Assembly (NCBI GenBank): GCA_013298415.1
Contig: JAAFHN010000066.1
Span: 1 to 10,139, forward strand
DNA: 10,139 bases
Reading direction: 5' to 3'
From: Comamonadaceae bacterium
Lineage (GTDB): Bacteria; Pseudomonadota; Gammaproteobacteria; Burkholderiales; Burkholderiaceae_C
The translations under genes were made by a program, and so were the position numbers. Position 1 is the first letter of the stretch. Each line of letters opens with the position of its first letter. The notes below the pieces were generated by a model. It had not been told where the DNA came from and searched no databases. It saw only the letters and a program-made list of their open reading frames with translations. This document shows, one piece after another, positions 1-5,695 of the stretch.

Positions 1-1
1 C

Positions 2-1012
2 AAAGCCCTGGAGTTCACAAAAGCGCTTGTGCCGGGTCTGCTCGTCACCGCCCTGGTGGCCATGGCGGCGGGGTTTTTGGGCAGCCATTACAAAGGCTCG
101 ATGCTGCTGTTTGCCTTGCTGCTGGGCTTGGCCCTTCACTTTGTCAGCGAAGACAAGCGCTGCGCAGCAGGCATTCAGTTTGCCTCCAGCACGGTACTGA
201 GGCTGGGCGTGGCACTGCTCGGTTTGCGGCTCACGATTGACCATGTGGTCGCCTTGGGCTGGCAAACCGTTTTGGCACTGCTGGTGGCCGTGTGTTTGAC
301 GATTGCTCTGGGTTTAGTGCTCGCGCGCTTCTTCAAAGTGGAAAGCAGCCTGGGCGTGTTGATCGGCGGCGCAACTGCGATTTGCGGCGCATCGGCCGCT
401 CTTGCGATTGCAAGCGTGTTGCCCAAAACTGAGCACCTTGAGCGCGACACCACATTGACAGTCGTGGGCGTCACAACCCTGTCCACCGTGGCCATGGTGG
501 TGTACCCGCTTGTGACCAATTGGCTGGGATTTGACGCGGTGACCGCTGGCAAATTCATCGGCGCCACCATTCACGATGTGGCGCAAGTGGTTGGCGCGGG
601 CTACAGCTTGTCGCCTGCAGCCGGCGACGCAGCGACCATCACCAAGCTCATGCGGGTGGCTTTTTTGGTGCCCGTGCTGGTGGTCATCTCGCTGGTCGTG
701 CGCGCCCGTCTGGCTGCGCGGCCTGGTGCAGAGCTTGGCGGGGCAGCCAGCAAAACACCACTGCTGCCCTGGTTCACGGTGGCATTCGTCGCACTCATGT
801 TGCTCAACAGCACGGGATGGGTGCCAGCCGCAGTGCAGTCCACCGCCTCGGAGTTGTCCCAAGCATTTTTGGTTTTCGCGATTGCGGCAGTGGGCTTGAA
901 AACCTCTCTGCAGCAGGTTACCCAACTGGGCTGGCGGCCTGTGGCGATGATCTTTTTAGTCACCTTGGGTCTGGCGTTTCTGACGGGCGGCTACTTGATC
1001 GCCGTGCGTTGA
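2..1012 (+). CDS. YeiH/UPF0324 family putative membrane transporter (5' end outside window)
   Basis: Integral inner-membrane protein of the YeiH (UPF0324, 'putative sulfate exporter') family. Members are polytopic transporters of roughly 340 residues whose substrate is mostly unproven. The frame is open from the first bases of the window, and a GTG at 29 is the first start-like codon. Residues preceding it also read as normal protein (KALEFTKALVPGLL), so I think the true start lies just upstream and only a few residues are missing. The sequence is a series of hydrophobic helices. Family hallmarks are a Gly/Ala/Cys-rich ICGASAALAIASVLP stretch and the IGATIHDVAQVVGAGY motif. The racemase gene starts 22 nt after the stop, so the two are probably co-transcribed. 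The family call is firm; sulfate or sulfonate export is only the family's default label. Confidence 0.85.
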   Translation, partial: KALEFTKALVPGLLVTALVAMAAGFLGSHYKGSMLLFALLLGLALHFVSEDKRCAAGIQFASSTVLRLGVALLGLRLTIDHVVALGWQTVLALLVAVCLTIALGLVLARFFKVESSLGVLIGGATAICGASAALAIASVLPKTEHLERDTTLTVVGVTTLSTVAMVVYPLVTNWLGFDAVTAGKFIGATIHDVAQVVGAGYSLSPAAGDAATITKLMRVAFLVPVLVVISLVVRARLAARPGAELGGAASKTPLLPWFTVAFVALMLLNSTGWVPAAVQSTASELSQAFLVFAIAAVGLKTSLQQVTQLGWRPVAMIFLVTLGLAFLTGGYLIAVR

Positions 1013-1034
1013 CAGACATTCAGGAGCACAGCGC

Positions 1035-1733
1035 ATGATCGGTGTTTTAGGCGGCATGGGCCCCTTGGCTACTGCGGATTTTTTCAGCAAGGTGTTGGCA
1101 GAGACGCCCGCAAAAGGCGATGCAGATCACGTGCCTCTGCTGATCCAGTCTGATCCACGCATCGCGCCGCGACCGCCCGCCATTTTGGGCAACGGCCGCT
1201 CACCACTGCCCGAATTGCTGGCTGGCCGTGATCGACTCATCCGAGCCGGTGCCACGGCCTTGGCGATGCCTTGCAACACCGCTCACTTTTGGTACTCCGA
1301 GCTGCTCCAGGATTGCACGGTGCCATTTTTGAGCATCGTGGATGCCAGCATCCAAGAGCTCGCTCCGCTGGCCACGGCGGGCTCGGCAGTCGGCATCGTT
1401 GCAACCCGCGCCACGCTGGCAGCGCAGATTTTTGATGCTGCACTGATCCAGGCGGGCTATTCGGTGATGCTGCCTGATGAGGCGCAGATGGGCACACAGG
1501 TTCTGCCAGGCATAGAGCTCGTCAAGGCGGGTGAGGTCGCTCGTGGCGGTCGGTTGATCGAAGCTGCTGTTCGGGCGCTCCTGGATCAGGGCGCGGGAGC
1601 TGTGCTGCTGGCCTGCACGGAAACGCCCATGGCGCTTGATGCGATCCAGTCTTCCCTTCGCTCGCGCTGCGTAGACAGCACGGCCGCGCTGGCCAGGGCC
1701 TGCGTGGCTTGGTGGCGATCAAATCAAAGCTGA
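1035..1733 (+). CDS. Aspartate/glutamate racemase family protein
   Basis: Cofactor-independent amino-acid racemase family (Asp/Glu/hydantoin racemase superfamily), 232 aa, the usual length, cytosolic. The N-terminus has the family signature MIGVLGGMGPLATADFF. The two catalytic cysteines are visible as MPCNTAH (Cys80) and LLACTE (Cys194), so a two-base racemisation mechanism is intact. The substrate could be aspartate, glutamate or another amino acid; the sequence alone does not decide. The start is fixed by AGGAG at 1022-1026, 8 nt before the ATG. That Shine-Dalgarno sits in TTCAGGAGCA, which is perfectly complementary to the conserved 12-mer of the two putative small RNAs further downstream. 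The gene lies between the YeiH gene (22 nt upstream) and the hydrolase (25 nt downstream), probably in one operon. Confidence 0.87.
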   Translation: MIGVLGGMGPLATADFFSKVLAETPAKGDADHVPLLIQSDPRIAPRPPAILGNGRSPLPELLAGRDRLIRAGATALAMPCNTAHFWYSELLQDCTVPFLSIVDASIQELAPLATAGSAVGIVATRATLAAQIFDAALIQAGYSVMLPDEAQMGTQVLPGIELVKAGEVARGGRLIEAAVRALLDQGAGAVLLACTETPMALDAIQSSLRSRCVDSTAALARACVAWWRSNQS

Positions 1734-1758
1734 GTCCTTCAACGCGCGCAATCCAGCT

Positions 1759-2559
1759 ATGAGTGATCAGAGTCCAAGCGAAAACCCGCCGCAGCTCCTG
1801 CCATTTGCAAGGGTAGGCGCGGGTGCCGCATTGGTTTTGGTGCACGGCTACCTCGGGGGCTCGCACCAGTGGCACGGCCTCTTGGCCACGCTCAGCGCGC
1901 GCTTTGAGGTGGTGACGCTGGATCTTGCTGGCTATGGCAAGGCCAATCAGCTGATCGCTCCTGCCGATGTGGCCGACCATGCGCGCGACGTGTTGGCCAC
2001 GCTGGATTCCCTGGGGATCGAGCGCTTTCATTTGCTGGGCCACTCCATGGGTGGCATGGTGGTGCAGGAAATCACGCGCGTGGCACCGCATCGCGTTGAA
2101 AAACTGATTTTGTACGCCACCGGCCCACTGGGCCTCATCCCTGGCCGGTTTGAGACCATGGCGCGCTCGCGTGAACGCTTGAAAGAAGACGGCTTGGCGC
2201 GCACCGCCAGGCGGATTTGTGCCACATGGTTGCTGGATCGCGAGGCATCGCCTGCGTTTGAAGACTTGGCCGCAGTGGCCATGCAGGCCAGCGAACAAGC
2301 CGCCAGCGCCGGGCTCAGTGCCATGGAGTCTTGGGACGGACGCGAGCACTTGGCCCGCATTGAGCACAACACCCTGATCATCTGGGGCGAGAGCGACCGC
2401 AGCTATGGGTGGTCTCAAATCAAGATGCTGTGGCGCGGCATTCCGCGCGCTTCGCTGGCCGTGTTACCCGCAGCCGCCCATGCCGTGCATCTGGAGCACC
2501 CCGCGCTGTTTTGTACCTTGCTCACCGAGTTCCTCGCTCGGGGCGAGCGCGGAATTTGA
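1759..2559 (+). CDS. Alpha/beta-fold hydrolase, candidate 3-oxoadipate enol-lactonase
   Basis: Alpha/beta hydrolase of 266 aa. Visible elements are the oxyanion-hole LVHGYLGG (27-34), the nucleophile elbow GHSMGG with Ser96, the acid Asp213 in WGESDR, and the catalytic His241 in the usual H-x4-E-x-P setting (AHAVHLEHP). The family includes esterases, C-C hydrolases and PcaD, which opens 3-oxoadipate enol-lactone. Because pcaHG and pcaIJF lie 2-7 kb away and no other pcaD is visible, a PcaD role is plausible, but nothing in the sequence is diagnostic for that substrate. It follows the racemase gene by 25 nt and has no clear Shine-Dalgarno, so translation may depend on coupling. The ATG at 1759 is preferred because the conserved domain starts about 15 residues later. 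Confidence 0.8.
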   Translation: MSDQSPSENPPQLLPFARVGAGAALVLVHGYLGGSHQWHGLLATLSARFEVVTLDLAGYGKANQLIAPADVADHARDVLATLDSLGIERFHLLGHSMGGMVVQEITRVAPHRVEKLILYATGPLGLIPGRFETMARSRERLKEDGLARTARRICATWLLDREASPAFEDLAAVAMQASEQAASAGLSAMESWDGREHLARIEHNTLIIWGESDRSYGWSQIKMLWRGIPRASLAVLPAAAHAVHLEHPALFCTLLTEFLARGERGI

Positions 2560-2752
2560 GTTTGAACTTCAGTCCTTTGGCGCAAGTGATCAAAAGCGAG
2601 AGAAACAAGGCCCGTGCAGACAGTCGCATGCGCTGCTGCTCTGAGATCGGCCGCGCGGTTTTGGGCCAATTTTCAGCCCTTCGGCGCGCTGATTCGGCAC
2701 TTCGTCGCAATCCGCTGGTGCTTGCAAACGCGCAAGAAGACACTTCGCTCCA

Positions 2753-2773
2753 TGTTGAACACGGTGTTCAACA
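2753..2773. promoter_or_regulatory. 21-bp perfect palindrome, putative operator (module copy 1)
   Basis: Arms TGTTGAACAC and GTGTTCAACA flank a central G, a perfect 10+1+10 palindrome. It lies just upstream of the AGGAG of the 80-aa gene. The identical 21 bp recur upstream of the paralogue. A single-base centre is too tight for a full RNA stem, so a binding site for a dimeric regulator (size typical of TetR-type operators) is the more natural reading. A shorter 5'-UTR hairpin is still possible. No regulator gene for it is in the window. Confidence 0.6.
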
Positions 2774-2793
2774 CAACCCCCAGGAGCCGCATC

Positions 2794-3036
2794 ATGTTCA
2801 CCACCTTCAAAACCGCAGCAGTCGTCGCAAGCGCAGTTCTCGCAGCCCACGCCCTGATCGGCGCGGCGAGCTTCTCGGCCCTGCAAACCAAGGCAGATGA
2901 GGCCGTGATGCCGGTGGTGGTGGCTGAACGCATGGAAGTGCGCGCAACCAAGATCGTGAAGATGGATCGCATCGAAGTGAGCGCCAAGCGCGCCGATGTG
3001 AAAGTGGCGCTCACGCAGTGGAATGCAGTGGCCTAA
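2794..3036 (+). CDS. Small exported or membrane-anchored protein, module copy 1
   Basis: 80-aa protein of no family I recognise. Residues 1-27 (MFTTFKTAAVVASAVLAAHA...) look like a signal peptide or N-terminal anchor: Lys6, then an Ala/Val-rich hydrophobic core, with AHA as a possible cleavage motif near residue 20. The remainder is short, charged and beta-prone, with IVKMDRIEVSAKR. It matches the 96-aa paralogue at 3852-4142 in about 47 of the first 66 residues, and the DNA match continues through the Shine-Dalgarno and palindrome. The start at 2794 is chosen because CAGGAG (2781-2786) sits 7 nt ahead. An in-frame ATG at 2752 exists but falls in the palindrome, and its counterpart in the second copy is out of frame. 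The function is unknown; the envelope is the likely location. Confidence 0.75.
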   Translation: MFTTFKTAAVVASAVLAAHALIGAASFSALQTKADEAVMPVVVAERMEVRATKIVKMDRIEVSAKRADVKVALTQWNAVA

Positions 3037-3068
3037 AGCGGAGTCTTCAGCCCGATTTTTGCGACATA

Positions 3069-3097
3069 TTGGCCCTCTGTCCATGCATTCACAATGT
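3069..3097 (+). promoter_or_regulatory. Putative sigma70-type promoter for small RNA copy 1
   Basis: TTGGCC (3069-3074), 17 nt, then CAATGT (3092-3097). The equivalent block in copy 2 is TTGGCG-17-CATACT at exactly the same offset (1116 bp). The -10 hexamer is weak here. The case rests on conserved spacing and on an intrinsic terminator about 50 nt downstream. Confidence 0.4.
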
Positions 3098-3102
3098 TCG
3101 TT

Positions 3103-3175
3103 GCTCCTGAATAAGTAGTGATTGCTGGGCCTGAAAACCAACCCAAAAAGCCGCTGATTCAGCGGCTTTTTGCTT
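3103..3175 (+). ncRNA. Putative small RNA, copy 1 (anti-Shine-Dalgarno seed plus terminator)
   Basis: A promoter-like element would start transcription within or next to GTTGCTCCTGAA (3100-3111), and an intrinsic terminator ends near 3171-3175, giving an RNA of about 70 nt. The 12-mer and the terminator are identical in the second copy and equally spaced (GCTCCTG to terminator start is 42 nt in both), while the sequence between them differs. GCTCCTG is complementary to CAGGAGC at the Shine-Dalgarno of both small genes. Alternatively this is the 3' UTR of the 80-aa gene, acting in cis or processed from its mRNA. To my recollection, betaproteobacterial small RNAs with anti-Shine-Dalgarno elements have been described. 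I cannot tell whether this belongs to them. Confidence 0.45.
3145..3171 (+). terminator. Intrinsic terminator, module copy 1
   Basis: A 27-bp palindrome: AAAAAGCCGCTGA arm, one central T, and the complementary arm ending in five Ts, then GCTTTC. It is a strong Rho-independent terminator for the 80-aa gene and/or the small RNA. The same 27 bp recur at 4261-4287. Confidence 0.9.
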
Positions 3176-3193
3176 TCATCACGCGTCAGGGCA

Positions 3194-3222
3194 TTGCGGC
3201 TCACAAGCTGACTCGTCACAAT
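3194..3222 (+). promoter_or_regulatory. Possible promoter of the VOC gene
   Basis: TTGCGG (3194-3199), 17 nt, CACAAT (3217-3222), 28 nt before the VOC start codon. Since a strong terminator ends at 3171, the VOC gene needs its own start of transcription, and this is the best match in the 60-nt gap. Weak on sequence alone. Confidence 0.3.
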
Positions 3223-3249
3223 GCCTTGAACTTATCCGAGGAGCGCGAC

Positions 3250-3636
3250 ATGCAACGAGTCACCGGTATCGGCGGCATCTTTTTCAAATCCCGTGACCCC
3301 AAAGCGCTTGGCGATTGGTACGCCAAACATTTGGGGCTGGAGGTAAGCCCTTGGGGTGGCGCGGTGTTCAGCTGGAAGAGCGATGCCAACCCTGAAGGTG
3401 TCGGTACCACGCTCTGGACACCCTTTGCTGCCGACACAGATTACTTCGCACCCAGTCAAGCCAGCTACATGGTGAACCTGCGCGTGGCCGATCTGCATGC
3501 GCTCTTGGCCGCGCTGCGCGAAGAAGGCTGCAACGTGCTCGACAAGGTGGAGGACAGCGAATACGGCAAATTCGGCTGGGTGATCGATCCCGAAGGCAAC
3601 AAAGTAGAGCTGTGGCAGCCGCCTGCGGGGCAGTGA
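3250..3636 (+). CDS. VOC superfamily (glyoxalase/bleomycin-resistance fold) protein
   Basis: 128-aa single-domain vicinal-oxygen-chelate protein, full length for the family. Two beta-alpha-beta-beta-beta halves are recognisable: FFKSRDPKALGDWYAKHLGL (11-30) leads the first, and YMVNLRVADLHALLAALREEG (73-93) the second. The C-terminal strand is KFGWVIDPEGNKVELWQPP (107-125), with Glu120 at the usual metal-ligand position. The N-terminal ligand of true glyoxalase I is not evident, so enzymatic glyoxalase activity should not be assumed. Members include dioxygenases, resistance proteins and uncharacterised proteins. The start is set by GAGGAG (3238-3243), 6 nt before the ATG. The gene lies between the two copies of the duplicated module, isolated by a terminator upstream. 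It may be a bystander of the duplication or its functional partner. Confidence 0.85.
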   Translation: MQRVTGIGGIFFKSRDPKALGDWYAKHLGLEVSPWGGAVFSWKSDANPEGVGTTLWTPFAADTDYFAPSQASYMVNLRVADLHALLAALREEGCNVLDKVEDSEYGKFGWVIDPEGNKVELWQPPAGQ

Positions 3637-3654
3637 GAGGATTTTGAGCCACTC

Positions 3655-3705
3655 GGTGAACTTGAGGCTGGCTTCGAGTTCACCCGCGCTTCACCCCCTT
3701 TTTTT
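3655..3705 (+). terminator. Weak candidate terminator after the VOC gene
   Basis: GGTGAACT...AGTTCACC arms (3655-3684), with further wobble pairing inside, form a stable stem. A run of seven Ts (3699-3705) follows only after a 14-nt gap, so this is not a textbook Rho-independent terminator. The 215 nt from 3637 to 3851 contain this hairpin and the upstream repeat and palindrome of module copy 2. I see no gene there. Confidence 0.3.
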
Positions 3706-3756
3706 CAGGCCGCGTTTCAGCCGCTGTTTCGGCGCCTTGGCGTGCCAAATCCGCGC

Positions 3757-3851
3757 TTCGTCGCAAGCCGCTGGCAATCAAAAGCGCGCAAGAACACACT
3801 TCGCTCCATGTTGAACACGGTGTTCAACAAACCACCCCCAGGAGCCGCATC
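3757..3851 (+). repeat. Upstream direct repeat of the duplicated module (partner at 2699-2793)
   Basis: Shared with 2699-2793: CTTCGTCGCAAnCCGCTGG, then GCGCAAGAAnACACTTCGCTCC, the palindrome, and CCCCCAGGAGCCGCATC up to the ATG. The offset between copies is 1056 bp at the palindrome and 1058 bp at the Shine-Dalgarno, i.e. one 2-nt indel. Non-coding conservation of this level over about 95 bp suggests a fairly recent duplication or selection on the whole upstream region, including the promoter, which I could not pin down. Confidence 0.75.
3809..3829. promoter_or_regulatory. 21-bp perfect palindrome, putative operator (module copy 2)
   Basis: The same 21 bp as at 2753-2773 (TGTTGAACAC arm, central G), again between the upstream repeat and the AGGAG of the small gene. 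All 21 positions match, whereas the next bases on either side break the symmetry in both copies. That marks the boundary of the site. Confidence 0.6.
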
Positions 3852-4142
3852 ATGTTCACCACCCTCAAAACCGCAGCTTTCGTCGCAAGCGCCGTTGTAG
3901 CCGCCCACGCAGCCATCGGCAGCGCCAGCTTCACGAGCCTGCAAACCGCAGCCGACCGCGCTGTGATGCCGGTGGTGACCGCCGAGCGCATCGAAGTTCG
4001 CCCTGTGCAAATCGTGAAGATGGAGCGCATCGTGGTGCAAGCCCACAAGCCCCAAATCGTGAAGGCCGAGCGCATGGAAATCCTGTCCAGCAAGGCAGCA
4101 GCCAGTGCGCTCGCCCGCGCCGCAGCCGCGCCAGCCGCGTAA
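3852..4142 (+). CDS. Small exported or membrane-anchored protein, module copy 2
   Basis: 96-aa paralogue of the 80-aa protein at 2794-3036. It has the same signal or anchor region (MFTTLKTAAFVASAVVAAHA, 1-20) and the same VMPVV-AERIEVR segment (38-50). It then has two adjacent 15-residue units, QIVKMERIVVQAHKP (53-67) and QIVKAERMEILSSKA (68-82); copy 1 has only one recognisable unit. The tail is Ala-rich (SALARAAAAPAA). AGGAG (3840-3844) sits 7 nt before the ATG. It is followed by the putative small RNA and terminator, and beyond them by the convergent pcaF gene. I recognise no known family. The extra unit suggests growth by internal duplication, as in beta-repeat proteins. Confidence 0.75.
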   Translation: MFTTLKTAAFVASAVVAAHAAIGSASFTSLQTAADRAVMPVVTAERIEVRPVQIVKMERIVVQAHKPQIVKAERMEILSSKAAASALARAAAAPAA

Positions 4143-4184
4143 AACACCCTTTCGAAGCTTCACCCAACGAAATTTCAAGACTTA

Positions 4185-4213
4185 TTGGCGCATTGTCCAG
4201 GTATTTGCATACT
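4185..4213 (+). promoter_or_regulatory. Putative sigma70-type promoter for small RNA copy 2
   Basis: TTGGCG (4185-4190), 17 nt, CATACT (4208-4213), a reasonable sigma70 match and better than copy 1. It lies 43 nt after the stop of the 96-aa gene and 5 nt before GCTCCTG. Confidence 0.45.
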
Positions 4214-4218
4214 TTGTT

Positions 4219-4291
4219 GCTCCTGAAGATATAGCAAACACCTGCGCCGCTTCGCAAACAAAAAAGCCGCTGATTCAGCGGCTTTTTGCTT
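4219..4291 (+). ncRNA. Putative small RNA, copy 2 (anti-Shine-Dalgarno seed plus terminator)
   Basis: Sibling of the element at 3103-3175, with the same 12-mer GTTGCTCCTGAA (4216-4227), the same 42-nt distance to the terminator and an identical terminator. The 35-nt middle is unrelated in sequence. TTGCT (4217-4221) can pair with AGCAA (4233-4237), leaving CCTGAAG in a loop, a plausible way to display a seed. It may instead be the 3' UTR of the 96-aa gene. No coding sequence of note is present in the 242 nt between 4143 and 4384. Confidence 0.45.
4261..4287. terminator. Bidirectional intrinsic terminator, module copy 2 / pcaF end
   Basis: The same 27-bp palindrome as at 3145-3171. On + it ends the 96-aa gene/small RNA with TTTTT. 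On - the preceding A-run (4260-4265) reads as six Us followed by GUUU, so it can also stop transcripts leaving pcaF about 100 nt away. Confidence 0.88.
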
Positions 4292-4384
4292 TGTGCCTCT
4301 TCCACTTCAAGGCTGTCTTTTCGCGCTTTTTGCGCCGTTTCCGTGCTTTTCGCGTTACAAGGCTGCCCCGGCTGCCCAGGGGCC

Positions 4385-5587
4385 CTACGCCCTCTCAATC
4401 ACCAGAGCAATCCCCTGGCCCACGCCGATGCACATGGTGCACAGCGCGTATCTGCCGCCGCTCACTTCGAGCTGGTTCACCGCAGTCGTCACGAGCCTTG
4501 CGCCGCTGGCCCCTAGCGGGTGGCCGAGCGCGATCGCGCCGCCCCAGCGGTTCACGCGCGCGTCGTCGTCTTTCAGGCCCAAGTCGCGCAACACTGCCAG
4601 GCCTTGCGCGGCGAAGGCTTCATTGAGCTCAATCACATCCATCTGCGCGAGTGTCAAACCCGTGAGCGCGAGCACTTTTCGTGTGGCAGGCGCAGGGCCA
4701 ATGCCCATCACGCGCGGGGCAACACCTGCCACTGCCATGCCGATCACTTTGGCGCGGGGTTTCAGGCCGTGCTGGGCCACCGCTGCCTCAGATGCCAGGA
4801 GCAGCGCACAAGCGCCATCGTTCACGCCGCTGGCGTTGCCGGCAGTGACGCTGCCATCTGGCCGCACCACGCCTTTGAGCTTGGCCAGCGATTCCATGGA
4901 CGTGCTGCGCGGGTGTTCATCTGCGCTCACCACCACCGCTTCGCCTTTTTTCTGCGGGATCGTGACGGGGCAAATCTCTCGCGCCAAGTGCCCGGCTTGC
5001 TGCGCAGCCACGGCCTTGGTTTGCGAAGCGAGCGCCATCGCGTCTTGGTCGGCGCGGTTGATGCCGTGGTCGGCGGCTACGTTTTCCGCTGTTTCGGGCA
5101 TGCTGTCCACGCCATATGCAGCCCGCATCGCGGGGTTCACAAAGCGCCAGCCAATCGTGGTGTCGTACACGGCGTTGTCGCGGGCAAAGGCGCTCGTTGC
5201 CTTGGGCATCACAAAGGGCGCACGGCTCATGCTTTCCACGCCGCCCGCGATCATGAGGTGTGCTTCGCCCGCTTTGATCGCTTGCGCAGCCAAGCCCACG
5301 GCGTTGAGCCCCGAGCCGCAAAGGCGATTTATCGTGGCTCCAGGCACGTCGATCGGCAGCCCCGCGAGCAGTGATGCCATTCGGGCCACGTTGCGATTGT
5401 CTTCACCGGCTTGGTTGGCGCAGCCGTAGATCACGTCGTCGATCAAAGCCCAATCGAGCCCCGGATTGCGTTCACGCAAAGCCTTGATCGGCAGCGCCCC
5501 CAAGTCGTCTGTGCGCACGCTGGAAAGCGCACCGCCGTAGCGGCCAAAGGGGGTGCGGATGGCGTCGATGATGTAGGCAGTTTTCAT
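4385..5587 (-). CDS. pcaF: 3-oxoadipyl-CoA thiolase (beta-ketoadipyl-CoA thiolase)
   Basis: Acetyl-CoA acyltransferase of 400 aa, the family's standard length. It cleaves 3-oxoadipyl-CoA with CoA to succinyl-CoA and acetyl-CoA, the last step of the beta-ketoadipate pathway, in the cytosol. The catalytic residues are all in place: nucleophile Cys90 in NRLCGSG, NEAF at 322-325, His356 in GHPLGASGAR, and Cys386 in CIGVGQG. The N-terminus (AYIIDAIRTPFGRYGGAL) and position next to CoA-transferase genes and pcaHG favour PcaF over a generic acetoacetyl-CoA thiolase, though thiolases are hard to split by sequence alone. It is the last gene of the pcaI-pcaJ-pcaF run, 108 nt after pcaJ. The 50 nt upstream are pyrimidine-rich (CCTCCTG, CTCCTG, CCTCCC, CCCTCCCC) with no Shine-Dalgarno, yet the start matches the family. 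Confidence 0.92.
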   Translation of the reverse strand: MKTAYIIDAIRTPFGRYGGALSSVRTDDLGALPIKALRERNPGLDWALIDDVIYGCANQAGEDNRNVARMASLLAGLPIDVPGATINRLCGSGLNAVGLAAQAIKAGEAHLMIAGGVESMSRAPFVMPKATSAFARDNAVYDTTIGWRFVNPAMRAAYGVDSMPETAENVAADHGINRADQDAMALASQTKAVAAQQAGHLAREICPVTIPQKKGEAVVVSADEHPRSTSMESLAKLKGVVRPDGSVTAGNASGVNDGACALLLASEAAVAQHGLKPRAKVIGMAVAGVAPRVMGIGPAPATRKVLALTGLTLAQMDVIELNEAFAAQGLAVLRDLGLKDDDARVNRWGGAIALGHPLGASGARLVTTAVNQLEVSGGRYALCTMCIGVGQGIALVIERA

Positions 5588-5695
5588 GGGGAGGGGTTAG
5601 GGAAAGTTTGAACGGGAGGTCAGGAGTTCAGGAGGAAACAGCCAAAAATTCTTTGGCTTTTTTTCCTTGTCTTTTGATCTCCTGTGAAATGGATT
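5588..5695 (-). promoter_or_regulatory. pcaJ-pcaF spacer with pyrimidine-rich pcaF leader
   Basis: Read on the minus strand, the 50 nt before the pcaF ATG are almost pure pyrimidine tracts with repeated CUCC motifs, including CTCCTGAA, which also occurs in the 12-mer of the putative small RNAs. The last part, GTTCAAA...TTCCCTAnCCC...CCCCATG, is shared with the pcaJ leader. No Shine-Dalgarno is visible. The hairpin at 5640-5664 lies upstream of it. How translation of pcaF is initiated is not apparent. Confidence 0.45.
5640..5664 (+). terminator. Hairpin with T-run in the pcaJ-pcaF spacer
   Basis: AGCCAAA (5640-5646), AATTC loop, TTTGGCT (5652-5658), then Ts to 5664. This has the form of an intrinsic terminator on the plus strand, where no gene needs one. 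On the minus strand the same stem is followed by GTTTCC, a poor terminator. It could stop antisense transcription into pcaJ, or act as a weak attenuator or processing hairpin before pcaF. Confidence 0.45.

Noticed and set aside
1522..2418. Long minus-strand open frame of 298 codons opposite the racemase and hydrolase genes
   Set aside because: It is antisense to two proteins with intact catalytic motifs, has low-complexity His/Gln/Arg-rich composition typical of shadow frames in GC-rich DNA, and matches no family.
2752..2793. In-frame ATG at 2752 as start of the first small protein, giving a 14-residue extension
   Set aside because: The equivalent ATG at 3808 is out of frame with the paralogue, whereas both copies have AGGAG placed correctly for the ATG at 2794 and 3852.
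4293..5429. Long plus-strand open frame (378 codons) over pcaF
   Set aside because: It is the antisense shadow of a thiolase with all catalytic residues; the composition is Ser/Ala/Pro-rich and shows no domain.
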